From: Gemmatimonadaceae bacterium
Lineage (GTDB): Bacteria; Gemmatimonadota; Gemmatimonadetes; Gemmatimonadales; Gemmatimonadaceae
Direction of reading: 5' to 3'
Assembly (NCBI GenBank): GCA_036504815.1
Contig: DASXUN010000004.1
Location: 1-64,000, forward strand
Length of the DNA stretch: 64,000 bases
Below, in pieces: positions 56,524 to 64,000 of the stretch. Under the pieces are notes generated by a model. The model was given only the letters and a program-made list of their open reading frames with translations. It was not told the origin of the DNA and did no database searches. Position numbers and translations under genes: made by a program. Within the stretch, counting starts at the first letter, position 1, and each line of letters starts with the position of its first letter.

Positions 56524-57893
56524 GCGAGCGCCTGCGCCAGCTGGCGGAAGGTGTCGCCGCGCGCCTCGTAGTTGGTGAACATGTCGAAGCTCGAACAGGC
56601 AGGGGCGAGCAACACCGCGTCGCCCGGCGAGGCCGCCGCGCGCGCGCGTTGCATGACGTACTCAAAGGACGATCCGCCGCGCTCGAGGGGCACGTGCCCC
56701 TGCAGGTCGTCGACGACGAGCGGCTCGGCCGCCCCGTAGGCAATCACCAGCTTGGCGTGCGCCCGCAGCGGCTCGAGCAGCGACGTGTAGGGCTCGCCCT
56801 TGTGCTTCCCGCCCAGCAGGACCACCGTCGGCCGGTCCATGGCCTCGATCGCCACGCGCGCCGACGACACATTGGTCGCCTTCGAGTCGTTGATCCACCG
56901 CACGCCGTTCACGTCGGCCACCAGTTCGAGCCGGTGCGGAAGGCCGCGGAACCCCCGCACCGCCGCGGCCAGCGTGCCGCGCGACGACTCCGCCTGGTGC
57001 GCCGGATCGGCCACAAGCACCGCCAGCAGGGCGGCCAGCGTGTTCTCGACGTTGTGCCATCCGAGCAACGGGAGTTCTGCGCGCGTCACGAGCGGCGCGC
57101 CCAGCACGATGAGCGCGTCCCGTTCGGCATCGCAGTGCGCCGTCGCCGACGCGTCGCGTCGCGAGAACGCCCATTGCCGTCCGGCCACGCTGCTGGCGAG
57201 CGCGCGCGCCAGCGGATCATCGGCGTTCACCACCCACCGCGAGTCGGGCGCCGCATTGCGGTACAGCAGCGCCTTGTCGGCGTAATACGCCTCGACCGAC
57301 GGATACCGGTCGAGGTGGTCGGGACTGAGGTTCGTGAGCACCCCCACCGTGGGGCGCAGACTCGGCGTGTCGTGCAGCTGGAACGACGAGACTTCCAGCG
57401 CAATCCACTCGGGGCGATCGCCCGACAGCGCGACGTCGCTGAGCGCCCGGCCGATGTTGCCCGCGGCCACCGCCCGGTGCCCCAGCGCGGCGAGCAGGTG
57501 CGCCACCAGCGCGGTCACCGTGCTCTTGCCGTTGGTTCCCGTGATCGCGATGTACGGCACGCCGCGCAGCGCGTGAAGCGCGACTTCCATTTCGCCCACC
57601 ACCTGCACGCCGGCTTCCCGCGCGGCCGCGAGCGGCGGCGCCTCGGGCGACACACCGGGGCTCGCCACCACCAGCGACGCGGCGCGGATGCGCGCCATGT
57701 CGTGCGCGCCATGCTCGGCGGCGAGCCCTTCCGCCCGCAGCGCCGCGGCGGCCTGCGCCACCGCGGCGGCGTGCCCCGCATCGGAGGCGTAGACGCGCCC
57801 CCCTTCGCGCGCGAGGAGCCGGGCGGCAGCCAGTCCGCTGCGGCCCAGCCCGATGACGGCGATCTCGCCGCGCCGCAGCGCCGCGTCGATCAC
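56520..57893 (-). CDS. murD: UDP-MurNAc-L-Ala--D-Glu ligase
   Basis: Adds D-Glu to the stem peptide. 457 residues with IAVIGLGRSGLAAARLLA, P-loop ITGTNGKSTVTALV, NLSPDHLDRY and INDSKATNVSSARVAIE. The GTG at 57893 overlaps the mraY stop (GTGA); the upstream frame lies inside mraY. Confidence 0.96.
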   Translation of the reverse strand: MIDAALRRGEIAVIGLGRSGLAAARLLAREGGRVYASDAGHAAAVAQAAAALRAEGLAAEHGAHDMARIRAASLVVASPGVSPEAPPLAAAREAGVQVVGEMEVALHALRGVPYIAITGTNGKSTVTALVAHLLAALGHRAVAAGNIGRALSDVALSGDRPEWIALEVSSFQLHDTPSLRPTVGVLTNLSPDHLDRYPSVEAYYADKALLYRNAAPDSRWVVNADDPLARALASSVAGRQWAFSRRDASATAHCDAERDALIVLGAPLVTRAELPLLGWHNVENTLAALLAVLVADPAHQAESSRGTLAAAVRGFRGLPHRLELVADVNGVRWINDSKATNVSSARVAIEAMDRPTVVLLGGKHKGEPYTSLLEPLRAHAKLVIAYGAAEPLVVDDLQGHVPLERGGSSFEYVMQRARAAASPGDAVLLAPACSSFDMFTNYEARGDTFRQLAQALA

Positions 57894-59023
57894 CGGAGCT
57901 TGAGCGTGCTCAGCGCCAAGAAGGCGCACAGGATGCCCAGGATCCAGAAACGCACCACCACCTGCGTCTCCGGCCAGCCCGAGAGTTCGAAGTGGTGATG
58001 GATGGGCGCGCGCCGGAAGACGCGATTGGCCCGCGCGTACTCCACGCCGTAGCGGCGCTTGCGCCACTTGAAGACCGAGCGCTGGAGGATCACCGAGGTC
58101 GTCTCGGCGACGAACACGCCACCGATGATGAGCACCAGGAACTCGCTCTTGAGCAGGATCGCGACGGCGCTCAGCGCGCCGCCCAGCGCCAGCGACCCGG
58201 TGTCGCCCATGAAGACCTTCGCCGGGAAGCAGTTGTACCAGAGGAAGCCCACGCAGGCGCCGAAGACCGCCGAGCAGAAGACGGTCAGTTCCCCCGAGCC
58301 GCGCAGGTAGAAGACGAGCAGCGCCTGGCTGGTGTCGTAGCGCCCCATCACGTACGCGAAAATGGCCAGCGTCGCCATCGCAATCGCCATCAGGCCCGAC
58401 GCAAGGCCATCAAGGCCGTCCGTCAGGTTGACCGCGTTGCTGGTTCCCGTCATCACGAAGGTGACGAACGCGACATACAGGAGCCCGAAGGTCGGGACGA
58501 TGAGGAGGTACTTGTAGAACGGCAGCGTGGTGGACGCGCCCGGGAGGCTGCTGATCGGGAACTGCCACAGGTACATCCCGAGCAGGAGCCCGATGGTCAC
58601 CTGACCGGCGAGCTTCCAGCGCTCGACGAGCCCCGTGTTCTCCCTCCCCTCGCGCTTCTGCTTGAGCTTCAGGTAGTCGTCGAGGAAGCCGATGCCGCCC
58701 ATCCACAGCGTGACGATCAGGGCGATCCACACGTACTTGTTGTTCAGGCGCATCCAGAGCAGCGTCGGGATGAGCGTCGCGGTGAGGATGATCAGCCCGC
58801 CCATCGTGGGCGTCGTCCCCTTCTCCGCGTGCGAATCGGGCGTCCCCTCGCGCACCACCTGGTGCAGCGCCATGTGCTTCAGGCGGCCGATGATCATCGG
58901 CCCGAAGATGAACGACACCAGCAGCGCCGTGACCGCCGCCCCCGCCGCGCGGACGGAGATGTACCGGAAGATGTTCAGCGGTCCGATGTGGTCGCGCAGA
59001 GGGTAGAGCAGCTCGTAGAGCAT
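57890..59023 (-). CDS. mraY: Phospho-MurNAc-pentapeptide transferase MraY
   Basis: Transfers phospho-MurNAc-pentapeptide to undecaprenyl phosphate (lipid I). 377 residues, ten TM helices. Catalytic segments: GFLDDYLKLKQKR, NLTDGLDGLA, MGDTGSLALGG and APIHHHFEL. The ATG at 59023 shares one base with the murF stop (TGATG). Confidence 0.96.
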   Translation of the reverse strand: MLYELLYPLRDHIGPLNIFRYISVRAAGAAVTALLVSFIFGPMIIGRLKHMALHQVVREGTPDSHAEKGTTPTMGGLIILTATLIPTLLWMRLNNKYVWIALIVTLWMGGIGFLDDYLKLKQKREGRENTGLVERWKLAGQVTIGLLLGMYLWQFPISSLPGASTTLPFYKYLLIVPTFGLLYVAFVTFVMTGTSNAVNLTDGLDGLASGLMAIAMATLAIFAYVMGRYDTSQALLVFYLRGSGELTVFCSAVFGACVGFLWYNCFPAKVFMGDTGSLALGGALSAVAILLKSEFLVLIIGGVFVAETTSVILQRSVFKWRKRRYGVEYARANRVFRRAPIHHHFELSGWPETQVVVRFWILGILCAFLALSTLKLR

Positions 59024-60384
59024 CAGGCGGTGGGCGCAGCCCAGGACTGGAGATGGGGAAGCAATCGCTCCAGCCGGACGCCGCGCGAGGCCTTGAGCAG
59101 GATCGCGGCGTTCGGCTGCAGTCTCTGCTGGAGGACGGGCCACAGGTCGTCGACGTCACCGCCGGTGACGACACGACTGTCCCCCGCCCCTTCGGACTCG
59201 AGTGCAAGCTGGAAGTCCCCGATGCCGGCCACCACGTCGGCGCCGCTGGCGAGCGCGGCGCGCGCGATCTCCCGGTGCAGTTGCGGCGCGGCGGGTCCCA
59301 ACTCGCGCATGGTGCCCAGCACCGCCACACGCTGCCGGCCGGCGCCGACCGCTGCAAGGAGTTCGATCGCGGCCCGCATCGAGCCGGGGTTGGCGTTGTA
59401 CGCGTCGTTGATCAGCAGCGCCCGTCCCAGCGATTCCACTGCCGAACGCATCGACGGCTGCGGCATCGCCGCGACGCCGCGGGCCACCTCCGCCGCGGCG
59501 ATGCCGAACGTGCGGGCGACGGCGACGGCGAGCATCGCGTTGCGCAGGTTGTGTACGCCGCGCAGCGGCACCTCGACGCGCTCCCCGTCCACCTCGAGCC
59601 ACCCGGTGCCATCGGCATGGAGTCCGTAGGCGGTGGCGTGCACGTCGCCGGCATCGACTCCGGCCGTGATCACCTGGCGCGCCCGGCGGCGCGCTTCCTC
59701 GATCAACCCGGCTTCATTCACCGGCACCACGGCGAGCGCGACGTCATCGAACAGCGCGGCCTCTTCGGCGAGCACGCCGGCCAGGTCGCCGAAGCCCTCG
59801 AGATGCTCCTCCTGCACGCAGGTCACCACCGCCACGTCGGGCGCGACGATGGCGCGCAGCAGCGCGATCTCGCCGGGCATGTTCGTCCCGACTTCAATCA
59901 CCGCGCAGTCCGCGCCCGGCGGCAGCGACAGCAGCGTCAGCGGCGTCCCCACCTGATTATTGAGATTCCCCGTCGTCGCGTGCACGGTGAATCGCGCGCC
60001 GAGTGCGGCCTTGAGCAGTTCCTTGGTGGACGTCTTGCCGTTCGATCCGCCCACGGCCACGACCGGGATCGGCCACGCAGCCCGGTAAAAGCATCCCAGG
60101 GCGCCGAGCGCGTGCAGCGTGTCATCCACCGCGAAAACGGGAACGCCCAGCCCCGCGGCACGCGCCGCGTCGTGAACAACCACGGCGGCCGCGCCCTCCT
60201 GCACCGCCGCCGGCAGGAAGTCGTGCGCATCGAATCGTTCGCCGGCGAGCGCGACAAACAGGTCCCCGGGCTGCAGCGTGCGCGTGTCGGTGGCCACCGC
60301 GTGCAGTTCACGGTCGGTGCCGAAGTACGGCGGCTGGCCGAGCGCCTGCGCCACGCGTGACAGGGTCCAGAAGTTGTGCGGCAT
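59023..60384 (-). CDS. murF: UDP-MurNAc-tripeptide--D-Ala-D-Ala ligase
   Basis: Adds D-Ala-D-Ala to complete the pentapeptide. 453 residues with P-loop VGGSNGKTSTKELLKAA, TTGNLNNQVGTPLTLL, CVQEEHLEGFG and INDAYNANPGSMRAAIELL. Three bases separate it from murE. Confidence 0.95.
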   Translation of the reverse strand: MPHNFWTLSRVAQALGQPPYFGTDRELHAVATDTRTLQPGDLFVALAGERFDAHDFLPAAVQEGAAAVVVHDAARAAGLGVPVFAVDDTLHALGALGCFYRAAWPIPVVAVGGSNGKTSTKELLKAALGARFTVHATTGNLNNQVGTPLTLLSLPPGADCAVIEVGTNMPGEIALLRAIVAPDVAVVTCVQEEHLEGFGDLAGVLAEEAALFDDVALAVVPVNEAGLIEEARRRARQVITAGVDAGDVHATAYGLHADGTGWLEVDGERVEVPLRGVHNLRNAMLAVAVARTFGIAAAEVARGVAAMPQPSMRSAVESLGRALLINDAYNANPGSMRAAIELLAAVGAGRQRVAVLGTMRELGPAAPQLHREIARAALASGADVVAGIGDFQLALESEGAGDSRVVTGGDVDDLWPVLQQRLQPNAAILLKASRGVRLERLLPHLQSWAAPTA

Positions 60385-60387
60385 GCG

Positions 60388-61860
60388 CTACTCCGCCCCG
60401 AGCAGGCCACGCACGATGGCCGCTTCGTCGAAGGGATACGACGTCGTCCCGCGAATCTGGTAGGTCTCGTGCCCCTTGCCGGCCAGCACCACCACGTCGC
60501 GCGCCGGATCGGCCATCGCGATGGCCGTGGCGATCGCGGTGCGGCGATCCTCGATGCGCTCGTAACTGCCGGGCGGCAGCGCCGCGCAGATGTCATCGAG
60601 GATGCGCTCGGGATCTTCCGTGCGCGGATTGTCGCTCGTCACCACCACGGCGTCGGCCAGCCGGTGCGCCACCTTCGCCATCATCGGGCGCTTCCCCTTG
60701 TCGCGGTCGCCGCCGCAGCCGAACATGGCGATGAGGCGCCCCGGCGTGAACGGACGCAGCGCCGTCAGCGCGCGCTCGAGCGCGTCGGGCGTGTGCGCGT
60801 AGTCACGCAGCACGGTGGGATGCTCGCTGAGAATCTCGAGGCGCCCCGGCACCTGCGGCAGCGTCGAGAGCCGCGCCGCGACGGTCGGCACGTCGAGCCC
60901 CACGGCCAGCGCGGCGGCGGCCGCCCCCAGCGCGTTCGCCACGTTGAAGTCGCCGATGAGCGGCAGCGCCACCGCGGCGCGCGCGTCGCCCCGCACCAAC
61001 TGCCAGCGGCTGCCGCGCGGATGAAAGGTCACCTGCTCGGCGCGCACGTCGGCGCCGGCGTCGGTGACGCCGAACGTGACACGGCGCGGCGCGTCCGGCA
61101 GGTCGTTCCACGCGGCATCGTCCGCGTTGGACACCAGCACGCCGTCCGCGGTCAGGTAGCCCACGAGCATCGCCTTCGCCCAGAAGTACGCCTCGAAGGT
61201 GCGATGATAGTCGAGATGATCGCGGGTCAGGTTGGTGAAGACGGCCGCGGCGAAGCGCAGGCCCTCGATGCGCCCCTGGTCCAGCGCGTGCGACGACGCT
61301 TCCATCGCCACCGCACGGACGCCGGCGTCGACCAGCGCGCGCAGGAGTCGCTGCAGTTCGATGGGACCGGGCGTCGTCAGTCCGCCGCCGCCGGGGAGCG
61401 GATCACCCGCGCTCCCCACCAGCACCCCCAGCGTGCCGATGCTCGCGGCGCGCGCGCCGGGTGCATCGAGCAGGTGCCGCAGCATGCCCACCGTCGTGGT
61501 CTTGCCGTTGGTTCCCGTGACGCCGAACAGCCGCAGGAAGGACGCCGGGTCGCCGTAGTAGACCGCGGCCGCCACGGCCGCCGCGCGACGCGCGTCGTGC
61601 ACCACCAGCGCCGGCAGCGTCGTCGCCTGCGCATCCTCGACGATCGCGAGCGCCGCGCCCGCCTCTCGCGCGGTGCCGAGGAAGGCGTGCCCGTCGCGCT
61701 GCGTGCCGCGCACCGCCACGAAGGCGCCGCCGCGCACCACCGCGCGCGAGTCATCCGTGATGCCGGGAATGCGGTCCGGCAGCTCGCCCTGCTGCCCGGC
61801 GAGCAGGCCGGCGTCCTCGAGCGCCTTCGCGATCTGCGCCGCCGAGACGTTGCGGCTCAT
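60388..61860 (-). CDS. murE: UDP-MurNAc-tripeptide synthetase, meso-DAP adding
   Basis: Adds the third stem residue. 490 residues with P-loop GVTGTNGKTTTVGML, EASSHALDQGRI and NLTRDHLDYH. The DNPR motif in TSDNPRTEDPERI is that of meso-diaminopimelate ligases, so the cell wall is of the DAP type. The ATG at 61860 overlaps the ftsI stop (ATGA). Confidence 0.96.
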   Translation of the reverse strand: MSRNVSAAQIAKALEDAGLLAGQQGELPDRIPGITDDSRAVVRGGAFVAVRGTQRDGHAFLGTAREAGAALAIVEDAQATTLPALVVHDARRAAAVAAAVYYGDPASFLRLFGVTGTNGKTTTVGMLRHLLDAPGARAASIGTLGVLVGSAGDPLPGGGGLTTPGPIELQRLLRALVDAGVRAVAMEASSHALDQGRIEGLRFAAAVFTNLTRDHLDYHRTFEAYFWAKAMLVGYLTADGVLVSNADDAAWNDLPDAPRRVTFGVTDAGADVRAEQVTFHPRGSRWQLVRGDARAAVALPLIGDFNVANALGAAAAALAVGLDVPTVAARLSTLPQVPGRLEILSEHPTVLRDYAHTPDALERALTALRPFTPGRLIAMFGCGGDRDKGKRPMMAKVAHRLADAVVVTSDNPRTEDPERILDDICAALPPGSYERIEDRRTAIATAIAMADPARDVVVLAGKGHETYQIRGTTSYPFDEAAIVRGLLGAE

Positions 61861-63827
61861 GGCGCCACCGTGACCGTCACGCGCGAACCCGAGGGGGCCA
61901 CCGTCCCCGCCGCCGGCCACTGCGCGAATGCCGCGCCGTGCGCGAAGGCCACGCGAAATCCGGCACGATGCAGCGCGCGCGCCGCCGCGCGGCGCGAGAG
62001 CCCCTGCACCTGCGGCACCGCGCGCGGCCCGGCCACCACGCGCGAGGGGCGCGACACCTGCTCCAGCGACACTTCGTAGGGCACGCTCCCCGCGCTCTCG
62101 CTCACCACCACCGTCGCCTCCGCCGCATCGCGCACCGGTTCATCGCTGGGCGGCGCGGCCGCAACGCGCTGCGGCGCACTTGCCAGGCCGCGCCGGTCGA
62201 GCGCCGCATCGCGGGCCGCGATGGCCGCCTGCAGCACCGTCTTGCTCACGGGCGCGGCGGCCTTGCCGCCGTAGATCGATTTCCGGGGGCTGTCGAGCTT
62301 CACGAGAATCACGATCTGCGGTTCATCGGCAGGAAACATTCCCACGAAGCTCGCCATGTACTCGCCCGACACGTAGTGCCGGTTGCGCGCAACCTTGGCC
62401 GTTCCCGTCTTCCCTGCGACCTCGAACGTCGCCAGCGACGCGCCGGCGGCGGTGCCGCTCTCCGTCACGCCCTTGAGCAGGGTGCGCATGGTCCGCGCCG
62501 TCGCCGCGGTCATCACTCGGCGCACCACGCGCCGCTCGTGCCGGTACACCACCCGGCCATCGGGGGCGCGCACCTCGCGCACCAGTGCCGGCTGTAGCAG
62601 CTCGCCGCCATTGGCGATCGCCGCGTACGCAGCCGCAAGCTGCAGCGGCGTCACGAGCAACTCGTAGCCCATCGCCAGCGACGCCGGCGTCTGCTGCGAC
62701 CACTGACTGGGCGGCGCCAGCCGGCCCGGCGACTCCGAAGGATACGTCATCCCCGTCGGCGCGCCGAAGCCCGCGTCACGCATCAGCTCGTACTGCTCGC
62801 GCGGCGACAGCCGCTGCGCGAACTGGATGATGCCGATGTTGCTCGAGAAGCGCATCACGTCGGCAAAGGTGAACGACGCCGCCTTGTGGTCATCCTCGAT
62901 GAGGCGGCCGTTCAGGTCCCACTTGCCGTTGTGGCCGTCCACCACTTCGTCCACGCGCGCCCGCCGGTGATCGAGCAGCCACGCGGCCACGAACGGCTTC
63001 AGCGTCGACCCGGGCTCGTACGGCTCGGTGAGCGCCGTCGCCGCCGTCGAGCGCGGGTCGGTGCGACGGCTCGCGAGGGCGCGCACTTCGCCCGTCTGGG
63101 CGTCGAGCACCACGATGTCGCCGCCGGCCGCCCCCTGCGCCTGCACCGCGTCGGTCAGCGCGCGCTCGGCGATGTCCTGCAGTCCCGCATTGATGGTGAG
63201 CGTCACGGTGTGCCCGGGGCGCGCGGCGGCGCCGTCTTCGGACGGTGATGCGAAACGGCGCCCCTTGCTGTCCTTGAGCAGTGCCGCCGTCCCTTTCTCC
63301 CCGCGCAGCAGCGCGTCGAGCGCGAGTTCGACGCCATCCACCGGCACGCCACCGTCAGCCGTGCGGCCGATGATGCGGCGCAGCCCCTCCGACGGGGGGA
63401 GGACCCGGTTCAGCACCGGCTCCGGATGCACGCCGCGCGTGGCGGTGATCATCGCCACATCGGTGGGAAGGAAGAGGCCCGGGACTTCCACCCACTTGAG
63501 GGTCGAGTCGGTGGCGCGCGCCACCCATTCGGGCGCGACGCCCGCGCGGCGCATCAGCTTGCCCAGCTGGGCCCGATCGCGCACCTCGCGCGGCGCCACG
63601 CGCAGGCGCACCATCTCGCGGCTCTCCACCAGCACGTCACCGCTCGCATCGCGAATGGCGCCGCGCGGCGCGGGGAGCGGCGCATCCGCCACCTGCTGGT
63701 CCCGCGCCCGGGCCCGCCACCGGTCGGCGTCGAGCAGCTGCACCTTGGCCGCGCGGCCGATGACCGCCAGCGCGAAGAGCGCGAGCGCGACGTGGATCAG
63801 GCGCGGGCGGTCAGCGAACAGCGACAC
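61857..63827 (-). CDS. ftsI: Septal transpeptidase FtsI (PBP3) with PASTA domain
   Basis: Crosslinks septal peptidoglycan. From the GTG at 63827 it is 656 residues: one TM helix (LIHVALALFALAVIGRAA), a pedestal domain with APRGAIRDASGDVL, and the transpeptidase with Ser in YEPGSTLKPF, SSNIGI and AGKTGTAK. A single PASTA domain ends the protein (VPQVQGLSRRAAARALHRAG), as in StkP-linked and Bacteroidetes-like PBPs. The frame is open to 63899, but that start would overlap ftsL by 89 bases; the GTG overlaps by 17. Confidence 0.94.
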   Translation of the reverse strand: MSLFADRPRLIHVALALFALAVIGRAAKVQLLDADRWRARARDQQVADAPLPAPRGAIRDASGDVLVESREMVRLRVAPREVRDRAQLGKLMRRAGVAPEWVARATDSTLKWVEVPGLFLPTDVAMITATRGVHPEPVLNRVLPPSEGLRRIIGRTADGGVPVDGVELALDALLRGEKGTAALLKDSKGRRFASPSEDGAAARPGHTVTLTINAGLQDIAERALTDAVQAQGAAGGDIVVLDAQTGEVRALASRRTDPRSTAATALTEPYEPGSTLKPFVAAWLLDHRRARVDEVVDGHNGKWDLNGRLIEDDHKAASFTFADVMRFSSNIGIIQFAQRLSPREQYELMRDAGFGAPTGMTYPSESPGRLAPPSQWSQQTPASLAMGYELLVTPLQLAAAYAAIANGGELLQPALVREVRAPDGRVVYRHERRVVRRVMTAATARTMRTLLKGVTESGTAAGASLATFEVAGKTGTAKVARNRHYVSGEYMASFVGMFPADEPQIVILVKLDSPRKSIYGGKAAAPVSKTVLQAAIAARDAALDRRGLASAPQRVAAAPPSDEPVRDAAEATVVVSESAGSVPYEVSLEQVSRPSRVVAGPRAVPQVQGLSRRAAARALHRAGFRVAFAHGAAFAQWPAAGTVAPSGSRVTVTVAP

Positions 63828-64000
63828 GGGGCGAACGGCGCAGGGTGACCACCAGGCTGTCGCCGGGGATCCGCATGTGCAGGCGCTCTTCGGCGACACG
63901 CCCGAGGTGCTCCATGCTGACGGCGGTCCGGATGTCGCCGTCGAGCTTGGCGCGCTGCGCGGCGAGCGCCGCGCGCCGCGTCTCGAACTGCTCGATGGAC
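63811..64000 (-). CDS. ftsL: Partial FtsL-like protein (C-terminal end)
   Basis: The last 63 residues of a gene that runs off the window. The visible part has a coiled-coil-like segment (IEQFETRRAALAAQRAKLDG), then AVSMEHLGRVAEERLHM, the A/L-rich pattern and the glycine-turn ending of FtsL/DivIC-type proteins. Position directly before ftsI in a dcw cluster supports the call. The start and TM helix lie outside the window. Confidence 0.75.
   Translation of the reverse strand, partial: SIEQFETRRAALAAQRAKLDGDIRTAVSMEHLGRVAEERLHMRIPGDSLVVTLRRSPRVAVR

Overview
The window is about 64 kb of high-GC bacterial chromosome, almost fully coding, with most genes on the minus strand in long runs of overlapping ATGA, GTGA or TTGA junctions. 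Secreted proteins with signal peptides ending in SAQ/AQA, a meso-DAP type MurE (DNPR motif), a large dcw cluster, a GH53 galactanase, an ALDH16 and a CuA-containing heme-copper enzyme suggest an aerobic, diderm soil-type bacterium. Gemmatimonadota is my best guess. It rests on general gene content and style, not on a marker gene search.

Layout, left to right. 0-8.2 kb (minus): an exported beta-barrel-like protein, a lipoprotein, TesB thioesterase, ALDH16 with DeoC, AsnS and a secreted glucose/sorbosone-dehydrogenase-like protein. 8.3-17.3 kb: a small exported protein (plus), a hybrid histidine kinase, a membrane pyrophosphatase, RecG and FtsY. 17.5-27.7 kb: an ilvD-ilvB-ilvH-ilvC-leuA-leuC-leuD-leuB operon preceded by a Leu-rich leader peptide and a terminator hairpin, i.e. 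a transcription attenuator. 27.8-33 kb: a NapH-like membrane ferredoxin, a NupG-like nucleoside transporter, a secreted S10 carboxypeptidase and a TauE/SafE permease. 32.9-38.1 kb: a complete hoxFUYHW set for an NAD-linked (group 3d type) [NiFe] hydrogenase. 38.3-41.3 kb: GH53 galactanase and a VWA-like membrane protein. 41.3-48 kb: a respiratory island built around a divergent heme-copper subunit I. 48-64 kb: ftsL(partial)-ftsI-murE-murF-mraY-murD-ftsW-murG-murC-ftsQ-ftsA-ftsZ plus an M23 peptidase.

The most interesting system is the 41.3-48 kb island. Subunit I has the six metal-ligand histidines of the heme-copper superfamily but lacks the active-site tyrosine at both known positions (A/B type: Gln237; C type: Ile276). 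It comes with a CuA subunit II, a 55-residue membrane subunit, a SCO protein and a four-helix protein, all behind an Rrf2 regulator with three cysteines placed like those of NsrR/IscR. Divergent from it, across a perfect 8-6-8 palindrome, is a fusion of diheme cytochrome b, 2[4Fe-4S] ferredoxin and an MvhD-like domain. I infer an NO-responsive nitric oxide reductase of the tyrosine-less type (eNOR/sNOR/gNOR-like) with its own membrane electron-transfer partner.

A second theme is a set of iterated and inverted repeats placed at gene ends. Long inverted repeats start on the base right after the stop codons of recG and ftsA. A heptamer-repeat hairpin sits in frame in the ALDH16 interdomain linker. 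Heptamer or 14-mer arrays follow the nupG-like and ALDH16 stop codons. Base sequences differ, but the architecture and placement recur.
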